A stretch of 10,784 nt of DNA from Collinsella sp. (GTDB lineage: Bacteria; Actinomycetota; Coriobacteriia; Coriobacteriales; Coriobacteriaceae): NCBI GenBank assembly GCA_022745215.1, contig JAIIWC010000059.1:1-10784 (forward strand), read 5' to 3'. Positions 5,678 to 10,784 of the stretch are shown here, piece by piece. Both the position numbers and the translations under genes were made by a program. The notes under the pieces were generated by a model that saw only the letters and a list, made by a program, of their open reading frames with translations, searched no databases and was not told where the DNA came from. Positions within the stretch are counted from its first letter, which is position 1, and the number at the start of each line of letters is the position of its first letter.

Positions 5678-5938
5678 CCCAAGTATTCGAAAAAAAGAGG
5701 CAGCAGCCATCGGTTCAAGCGTCAGCCTTCAAGCCCTTGCGACGACGAGGTATTGCACCGACATTCCGCATCGCGCTCCTTATTCGTCGCCAACTATCAT
5801 TTTCGGATTTGCCGGCTTGCGCAAGGTCAAAACGCTCGCGCCGGCAATTGGGCAAAGGCGAAAAATCGACGTGAGCAATCTTTTTTGGCATGGCTGCGCT
5901 TCCAGTAAAACGCTAATACACAAAAGGCGGTTCAACCT
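5678..5938 (+). other. Spacer between pump and ABC-F genes
   Basis: This 261-bp gap is long for an operon. It contains an 8-bp inverted repeat, TTGCCGGC (5809-5816) with GCCGGCAA (5840-5847), and an open frame of 51 codons from TTG 5753 to TAA 5906-5908 that resembles nothing known. No promoter or clear terminator is visible, so readthrough from the pump gene is likely. In mef(A)-msr(D) the corresponding gap holds a second drug-responsive leader; I could not build a convincing one here. Confidence 0.4.
5809..5847 (+). repeat. Hairpin in the pump/ABC-F spacer
   Basis: Perfect arms TTGCCGGC and GCCGGCAA enclose 23 nt that include a small palindrome, TTGCGCAA. No U run follows directly. It may stabilise or separate the two messages. 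Confidence 0.4.
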
Positions 5939-7408
5939 ATGGAACTCATAGTCAAAGCTAAAGACATCTTTTTGGAATATGCCGGCCGCGATATCCTAGA
6001 TATCGAAGAGTTGGAAATCTACTCCTACGATCGCATCGGCTTGGTGGGAGACAATGGCGCAGGCAAAACCAGCCTGCTTAAAATTCTGAGCGGCAATCTT
6101 ACCATTGCGGACGCCGACGTCAGGCGCTTCGGCAGCATTGCCCTCATCGGCCAACTCGATGAACTCGACCTTGATGCGGCTCAGGACAGTGGTGAGATGC
6201 TCTCCCGTCTCAACGTCGCCGGAGTGGCGCAGGAGACGATGAGCGGCGGGGAGGAAACACGCGCCAAGATTGCCTCTGCACTCTCCCAGCATGCAAGCGC
6301 GATCTTCGCCGACGAGCCTACGAGCCACCTCGACCAAGACGGCATCCGCCTTCTCGTCGGACAACTCAAGGCATTTGATGGGGCTCTGCTCATCGTGAGC
6401 CATGACCGTCATTTTCTCGACCAGGTGGTAGACAAGATCTGGGAGCTCAAAGACGGCGGTATTTCCGAATTCTGGGGTGACTACTCCGACTATCTGCGAC
6501 AGAAAGAAGAAGAGCGCAAAGCTCAGGCGACTCGATACGAAGAGGCGATGCGCGAGCGCGATCGCCTCGAAGCCGCCATCGAAAAACAACGGAAAAAAGC
6601 ACGGCAGGTCGACGCCAAGCGGAAGGCTGCGAAAAAAAGCAACGAGTATGCAGGTCGATTGGGGCATCAGAAAGCAACCGGCACCAAACAGAAGAGGATG
6701 TACCAGGCGGCTAAGGACATGGAGAAGCGCCTCGAAGCGCTCGAAGGGATTGAGGCCCCAGATAGCATTCGCGCCGTGCGGTTCCGCCAGAGCAAGGCCC
6801 TGGAACTGCATAGTAAATTTCCCATCTCGGCAGACGATTTCAGCTTGAGCTTCGGCAACTGCATGCTCTATGACCACGCGAAATTCGAGATACCGCTCGG
6901 TGCCAAAGTGGCCATCACCGGTGGCAACGGTACAGGAAAGACCAGCCTGCTGAAGGCAATCGCTCGACGCGCCGACGGTATCAACATCTCTCCCAAGGCA
7001 GAGATCGGTTACTTCGAGCAAACAGGCTACAAGTTCGACGCCCGTCAGTCTGCGATCTCGTTCATGCAGGATGGTTGCGAGTACAGCATGACCGAAATTC
7101 GAGGCATCCTCGCCTCTATGGGAATCGGACCGCGCGACCTGACAAAGGACGTTGGCGTTCTCTCGGGAGGCGAAGTCATCAAGCTGCTACTCGCGAAGAT
7201 GCTGCTGGGCAGATACAACATCTTGCTCATGGACGAGCCTGGAAATTACCTGGACATCAAGAGCGCCGAAGCCCTCGAGCAGATGATGAGCGCCTATGCC
7301 GGAACGATAGTGTTCGTCTCCCACGATAAGAGGCTGGTCGAGAACGTCGCAGACATTGTCTACGAAATAAAGGACACCAAGCTAGTCAAAATCTTTCAGC
7401 GCGAATAG
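5939..7408 (+). CDS. msrD: MsrD-like ABC-F ribosome protection protein
   Basis: This 489-residue protein has nearly the length of Msr(D) and the same order of blocks. It has no membrane domain: ABC-F proteins bind the ribosomal E site and dislodge macrolides or ketolides from the exit tunnel. ATPase 1 has Walker A GDNGAGKT (37-44), signature MSGGE (101-105), Walker B with DEPTSHLD (125-132) and H-loop H155. The linker that reaches the drug site is the charged helical hairpin at about 184-270. ATPase 2 has GGNGTGKT (328-335), LSGGE (408-412), DEPGNYLD (432-439) and H462. Stretches such as VDKIWELKDG, GDYSDYLRQKEEERK and RFRQSKALELH are close to those I remember from Msr(D). The start has AAAGGCGG nine bases upstream. 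All catalytic residues are intact. Confidence 0.9.
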   Translation: MELIVKAKDIFLEYAGRDILDIEELEIYSYDRIGLVGDNGAGKTSLLKILSGNLTIADADVRRFGSIALIGQLDELDLDAAQDSGEMLSRLNVAGVAQETMSGGEETRAKIASALSQHASAIFADEPTSHLDQDGIRLLVGQLKAFDGALLIVSHDRHFLDQVVDKIWELKDGGISEFWGDYSDYLRQKEEERKAQATRYEEAMRERDRLEAAIEKQRKKARQVDAKRKAAKKSNEYAGRLGHQKATGTKQKRMYQAAKDMEKRLEALEGIEAPDSIRAVRFRQSKALELHSKFPISADDFSLSFGNCMLYDHAKFEIPLGAKVAITGGNGTGKTSLLKAIARRADGINISPKAEIGYFEQTGYKFDARQSAISFMQDGCEYSMTEIRGILASMGIGPRDLTKDVGVLSGGEVIKLLLAKMLLGRYNILLMDEPGNYLDIKSAEALEQMMSAYAGTIVFVSHDKRLVENVADIVYEIKDTKLVKIFQRE

Positions 7409-7437
7409 CCCTAAATGAGCAAGAAATAATCCCCGAA

Positions 7438-7524
7438 CGGAGACAAGGGAGTAAAACGGCAAAGAAAGAGCCTCCGTCCCAACGCAGGGAACGGAGGCTC
7501 TTTAATCGCTTTTACTCATCTCCG
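7438..7524. terminator. Nested palindromic terminator between msrD and guaA
   Basis: The core stem pairs AAAGAGCCTCCGT (7465-7477) with ACGGAGGCTCTTT (7491-7503) and extends inward by CCC/GGG past one bulged A. Around it lie GAGTAAAA (7449-7456) with TTTTACTC (7510-7517) and CGGAGA (7438-7443) with TCTCCG (7519-7524). The outer arms supply T-rich tails on both strands, so it can stop both converging transcripts. Confidence 0.75.
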
Positions 7525-7613
7525 TCGCTGGTGGCTTTGTCATGACTCTCGTACGAAACGAAACTCAGCGGCACAGTGCGGCACTCAAAATCGCAGGTCA
7601 GAACCCTATCGGC

Positions 7614-7631
7614 CTACTCCCACTCGATGGT
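7614..7631. repeat. guaA-end copy of the attachment-like repeat
   Basis: The last 18 bases of guaA, stop codon included, recur at 2861-2878 with one mismatch. This is the gene-proximal copy, and it keeps guaA intact. Confidence 0.55.
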
Positions 7632-9212
7632 CGCGGGCGGCTTGGACGTGATGTCGTAGCACACACGGTTGGCGCCGGGGACCTCGGCCACGATACGGCC
7701 GGAGATGCGGGCAAGCACGTCGTAGGGCAGCTTGGCCCAGTCGGCGGTCATGGCGTCGCTGGACTCGACGGCGCGCAGGATGATCGGGCGCTGATAGGTG
7801 CGCTCGTCGCCCATAACGCCAACGGACTTAATGTCGGGCAGGACCGCGAAATACTGCCAGCAGCTGTGCTCGGAGTTGCGCTCGCCGGTCTGCTCAAACA
7901 GACACTGGTTGTAGGCGTCCAGCTCCTCGCGCACGATGGCGTCGGCATTCTTGAGAATCTCGAGCTTCTCCTTGTCGACCGCACCGATGATGCGGATGGC
8001 CAGACCCGGGCCCGGGAAAGGCTGGCGGAACACGATGTGACCCGGCAGGCCGAGCGCCAAACCAAGCGCACGGACCTCGTCCTTAAAGAAGTGGTCGAGC
8101 GGCTCGATGAGGTCGAAGTGCACGCCCTCGGGGAACGGGATCAGGTTGTGGTGGCTCTTGATGGTGGCCGTCTTGCCGCCCGTCTTGCGAGCGCCGGACT
8201 CGATGATGTCGGGATAGATGGTGCCCTGAGCCAGGTACTTGACCGGCTTGCCATCGGTCTCGAGCTGCTGCGCCACGGCGAAGAACTCTTTCCAGAACTG
8301 CGTACCGATGATGCGGCGCTTCTCCTCGGGCTCGGTCACACCAGCCAGAAGCTCGGCATAGCGGTCCTCGGCGTGGACGTGGATAAAGTCGACATCGAAC
8401 TGCTTGGTGAAGACCTCCTCCACCTGCTCGGGCTCGCCCTTGCGCAGCAGGCCGTGGTTGATGAACACGCAGGTCATCTGCTTGCCCACGGCGCGAGCGC
8501 CCAGCGCAGCCACGACGGAGGAGTCGACGCCACCGGACAGGGCCAGAATCACGCGGTCGTCGCCGACCTTCTCGCGGAACTCGGCCGTCATGGTCTCGAC
8601 CAGGTTATCCATGCTCCAGTTGGGCTCCAGGCCGCAGATCTCAAACAGGAAGTTGCTCAGCAGCTGCTGACCGTACTCGGAGTGCTTGACCTCGGGGTGG
8701 AACTGCGTGGTGAAGATCTTGCGCTCGACGCATTCCATGGCGGCAACCGGGCACACGTCGGTGCTGGCGGTAACGGTAAAGCCCTCGGGCACCTCGGACA
8801 CGGCGTCGCGGTGGCTCATCCACACGGTCTGCTCCATGGGCGTGGAGTTAAAGAGCTTGGCGCCGGCAGTGCGCGTAATAGTGGCGCGGCCGTACTCGCC
8901 CACCTCGGAGTGACCGACCTTGCCGCCGAGCGTCACGGCCGTGATCTGATGGCCGTAGCAAAAGCCCAGGACGGGAAGGCCAAGGTCAAAGATGGCGGGG
9001 TCGATGGACGGAGCGTCCTCGGCATACACAGAAGCCGGGCCGCCGGAAAGGATGAGCGCAGAGGCGTTCATCTCGCGAATCTCGTCGGCCGAGATGTCGC
9101 AGGGGACAATCTCGGAATACACGTTGAGGTCGCGGACGCGACGGGCAATGAGCTGACCGTACTGCGCACCAAAGTCGAGTACGAGGACCTTTGCGGAAGC
9201 CTTTTGATCCAT
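7614..9212 (-). CDS. guaA: GMP synthase (glutamine-hydrolysing)
   Basis: This 532-residue cytosolic enzyme converts XMP to GMP with ATP and glutamine-derived ammonia, the last step of guanine nucleotide synthesis. The N-terminal class I glutamine amidotransferase has nucleophile Cys85 in GFCYGHQ and the His172/Glu174 pair in FHPEV. The ATP pyrophosphatase domain has the P-loop SGGVDSS (226-232), and the C-terminal dimerisation domain ends PPATIEWE. Length fits the family (525 in E. coli). The start at 9212 has AGGAGGGG five bases upstream and is preferred over an in-frame start 12 codons earlier. The gene faces the accessory region, and its 3' end is the likely integration point. Confidence 0.98.
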   Translation of the reverse strand: MDQKASAKVLVLDFGAQYGQLIARRVRDLNVYSEIVPCDISADEIREMNASALILSGGPASVYAEDAPSIDPAIFDLGLPVLGFCYGHQITAVTLGGKVGHSEVGEYGRATITRTAGAKLFNSTPMEQTVWMSHRDAVSEVPEGFTVTASTDVCPVAAMECVERKIFTTQFHPEVKHSEYGQQLLSNFLFEICGLEPNWSMDNLVETMTAEFREKVGDDRVILALSGGVDSSVVAALGARAVGKQMTCVFINHGLLRKGEPEQVEEVFTKQFDVDFIHVHAEDRYAELLAGVTEPEEKRRIIGTQFWKEFFAVAQQLETDGKPVKYLAQGTIYPDIIESGARKTGGKTATIKSHHNLIPFPEGVHFDLIEPLDHFFKDEVRALGLALGLPGHIVFRQPFPGPGLAIRIIGAVDKEKLEILKNADAIVREELDAYNQCLFEQTGERNSEHSCWQYFAVLPDIKSVGVMGDERTYQRPIILRAVESSDAMTADWAKLPYDVLARISGRIVAEVPGANRVCYDITSKPPATIEWE

Positions 9213-9479
9213 GGTTTCCCCTCCTGTTGGCGGGGAGCCGGTGCCCACCCGCGTGAATGAACGAAAATAGCTTTCATAGTGTACACGTTATATGGGGTTT
9301 CTCGTCCCTCGCAGCCATCAGCGCACGGCAAACGCACGACCTGGGCCCTTATTTGACGGCAATTGAAGTGTTACTAAACGTTACAGATGATGTATTACGT
9401 TTGAACATTGGACGCCCTGTGCCACAATACTGCCGAACGACTCCGCCTCTGCGGCGGCAAATACGATAGGAATACCAGC
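9213..9479. promoter_or_regulatory. Divergent promoter region of guaA and asparaginase
   Basis: The minus strand has TATAAC (9292-9287) as a possible guaA -10 with no good -35, next to the palindrome GTGTACAC (9279-9286). For the asparaginase, TTGAAC (9401-9406) with CACAAT (9423-9428) at 16 bp is a weak candidate, and TTGACG (9353-9358) has no matching -10. I see no purine riboswitch. Confidence 0.35.
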
Positions 9480-10493
9480 ATGAAGCGCATCCTTCTCATC
9501 GCCACGGGCGGCACCATCGCATCGACCGAGGACGGCAATGGCCTCTCCCCCGCCCTGACCGGTGAGGAGCTCGCCCAGAGCGTCCCCGAGATCTCGGGCC
9601 TCTGCGAGCTCGACGTGGTGCAGCCCATGAACATCGACAGCACCAATATGCGCCCCAGTGACTGGATGCGTATCCGCGACGTCATCGTCGAGGGTTATGC
9701 CGACCACGACGGCTTCGTGATTCTGCACGGCACCGACACCATGAGCTACACCGCGGCGGCGCTTTCCTACCTGATTCAGGACAGCCCCAAGCCCATCGTA
9801 CTCACCGGCTCGCAAAAGCCCATGGGCAATCCCTTTACCGACGCCAAGCTCAACCTGTACCAGAGCCTGCTTTATGCGCTCGACGAGCACTCGCACGACG
9901 TCTCAATCGTGTTTGGCGGCGTAGCCATTGCCGGCACGCGCGCCCGCAAACAGCGCACCATGAGCTTTAACGCGTTCATTAGCGTCAACTATCCGCCTAT
10001 CGCCTATATCCGCAACGACCGCATCGTTCGCAACGGACTCCACGGCACTCACCAGAACGAGAACCCGGTTCGTTTCTACGACAGCATCGACCCGCGCGTA
10101 TTTGTACTCAAGCTTACGCCCGGCGTAAACCCGGGCATCCTCGACGCCCTTGCCGATAGCTACGACGCCGTGATTCTGGAGACCTTTGGCATTGGCGGTA
10201 TCCCCGAGTTTGGCGAGTCGGGCGAGTCGTTCCAAGAGGCGATTTTCCGCTGGGTCGATTCGGGCCGCACCGTCGTTATGACCACGCAGGTCCCCGAAGA
10301 GGGCCTTGACCTGGGTGTTTATGAGGTCGGCCGTGCCTACGCCGATCATCCGGGCATTTTGCGCGGCGATGACATGACCACCGAGACGCTCGTGGCCAAA
10401 ACCATGTGGGCACTCGGCCAGTCACGCGATGCCGCCGAAATCCAGCGCCTGTTCTACAGCCAAGTCAACCACGACCGCGTCCCGATGGCGTAA
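9480..10493 (+). CDS. ansA: L-asparaginase, cytoplasmic type I (AnsA-like)
   Basis: This 337-residue enzyme hydrolyses asparagine to aspartate and ammonia; the length equals that of E. coli AnsA (338). The first catalytic threonine is Thr12 in ATGGTIAS. The second triad follows as Thr85-Asp86 in HGTDTM with Lys157 in RARKQRTMSF, and the substrate loop is NIDSTNM (51-57). There is no signal peptide, so it acts in the cytoplasm. The ATG at 9480 is preceded by AGGAA and fits the family's MKRILLIATGGTI start; an upstream in-frame TTG at 9408 would add 24 residues that look non-coding. It converges on the XRE gene with only 22 bp between the stops. Confidence 0.95.
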   Translation: MKRILLIATGGTIASTEDGNGLSPALTGEELAQSVPEISGLCELDVVQPMNIDSTNMRPSDWMRIRDVIVEGYADHDGFVILHGTDTMSYTAAALSYLIQDSPKPIVLTGSQKPMGNPFTDAKLNLYQSLLYALDEHSHDVSIVFGGVAIAGTRARKQRTMSFNAFISVNYPPIAYIRNDRIVRNGLHGTHQNENPVRFYDSIDPRVFVLKLTPGVNPGILDALADSYDAVILETFGIGGIPEFGESGESFQEAIFRWVDSGRTVVMTTQVPEEGLDLGVYEVGRAYADHPGILRGDDMTTETLVAKTMWALGQSRDAAEIQRLFYSQVNHDRVPMA

Positions 10494-10515
10494 TTCAGTT
10501 ATCGACGGGTATCCC

Positions 10516-10734
10516 CTATTCGATCCCCTCGAGAAGCTCTGACACCGTCATGCCGAGTGCGGGCGCGATCTTAAATAGAACCTTGAGCGTGAAATTTGCC
10601 GTCCCATCTTCGATTCTGTCGAGATAGGGACGGCTGATTCCTGCTGCCACACAAAAATCGACCTTGGAGATACCAAGGTCCTTGCGCGTCTGCTCGACTC
10701 GCTTGCCAAGAATCTGTTTCGCACGTTCGTCCAT
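10516..10734 (-). CDS. XRE-family HTH regulator
   Basis: This 72-residue single-domain protein is a Cro/CI-type helix-turn-helix. The DNA-contacting part is about residues 24-42, KVDFCVAAGISRPYLDRIE, followed by the usual GTANFTLKVLFKIAPALGM helices and a SELLEG end. It has no second domain for ligand or oligomer formation. No strong ribosome binding site precedes the ATG at 10734, and no alternative in-frame start is present up to the window edge. The palindrome 33 bp upstream is a likely operator for autoregulation. Its targets are unknown. Confidence 0.85.
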   Translation of the reverse strand: MDERAKQILGKRVEQTRKDLGISKVDFCVAAGISRPYLDRIEDGTANFTLKVLFKIAPALGMTVSELLEGIE

Positions 10735-10766
10735 GCAGCCGAGTTTGAAATGGAGCTGAACAAAAA

Positions 10767-10784
10767 CGTAAACTATAGTTTACG
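10767..10784 (-). promoter_or_regulatory. Perfect 18-bp palindrome, likely operator and promoter of the XRE gene
   Basis: CGTAAACTATAGTTTACG is its own reverse complement. It contains TATAGT, one mismatch from a -10, placed to start an RNA about 30 nt before the XRE start codon. A repressor dimer bound here would cover the -10. The -35 and any divergent gene lie outside the window. Confidence 0.6.

Noticed and set aside
5996..7021. 341-codon minus-strand frame over the ABC-F gene
   Set aside because: It is antisense to an intact ABC-F protein, with no family resemblance and no ribosome binding site.
7542..9260. 572-codon plus-strand frame over guaA
   Set aside because: It is a shadow of guaA: the minus-strand protein has complete GMP synthase motifs, and the plus frame gives a repetitive His/Gly/Leu-rich product.
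9213..9479. Purine riboswitch upstream of guaA
   Set aside because: The conserved loop and core sequences of the guanine riboswitch are absent on the minus strand of this interval.
1..10784. CRISPR array, toxin-antitoxin pair or phage defence cluster
   Set aside because: No regularly spaced repeats were seen, no nuclease, helicase or toxin-like genes were found, and the XRE gene has no toxin partner inside the window.

Overview
The window reads as chromosomal DNA of a high-GC gut actinobacterium, most likely a member of the Coriobacteriia close to Collinsella. This is judged from protein style and codon use by eye, not from a search. The right third (about 7.6-10.8 kb) is ordinary backbone: guaA (GMP synthase) on the minus strand, a divergent cytoplasmic-type L-asparaginase on the plus strand, and a small XRE-type repressor gene on the minus strand whose promoter lies in a perfect 18-bp palindrome at the window edge.

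The left two thirds are accessory DNA piled up behind the 3' end of guaA. From left to right they hold: (a) about 0.47 kb with no convincing gene; (b) an operon of three SAM-dependent methyltransferases (540-2707), preceded by a 15/19 match to the DtxR/IdeR iron box and closed by a perfect 19-bp terminator hairpin; (c) about 1.4 kb of non-coding and decayed DNA (2835-4221) with an SOS-box-like site, inverted repeats, the C-terminal remnant of a DUF4143-type AAA ATPase and an internally deleted IS3-family transposase remnant; (d) a macrolide-resistance-type operon, a Mef-like MFS efflux pump followed by an MsrD-like ABC-F protein (4222-7408); and (e) a nested palindromic terminator shared with the converging guaA.

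Two structures stand out. First, the Mef-like gene has an upstream RNA leader with a consensus -35 element, a strong ribosome binding site, an 11-codon leader ORF and two mutually exclusive hairpins, the second followed by a U run. This is the layout of a drug-sensing transcription attenuator worked by ribosome stalling. Second, the last 18 bases of guaA recur at 2861-2878 in the same orientation with one mismatch. Because the 3' end of guaA is an established integration site for genomic islands, 2861-7613 looks like an island scar whose surviving cargo is the mef/msrD pair.

How the parts may work together: the pump and the ribosome-protecting ABC-F protein form a two-part macrolide defence that the leader would switch on when ribosomes stall. 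The methyltransferase operon would be switched on by iron shortage through a DtxR-family repressor, which suggests metallophore or tetrapyrrole-related chemistry. Its substrate cannot be read from the sequence.
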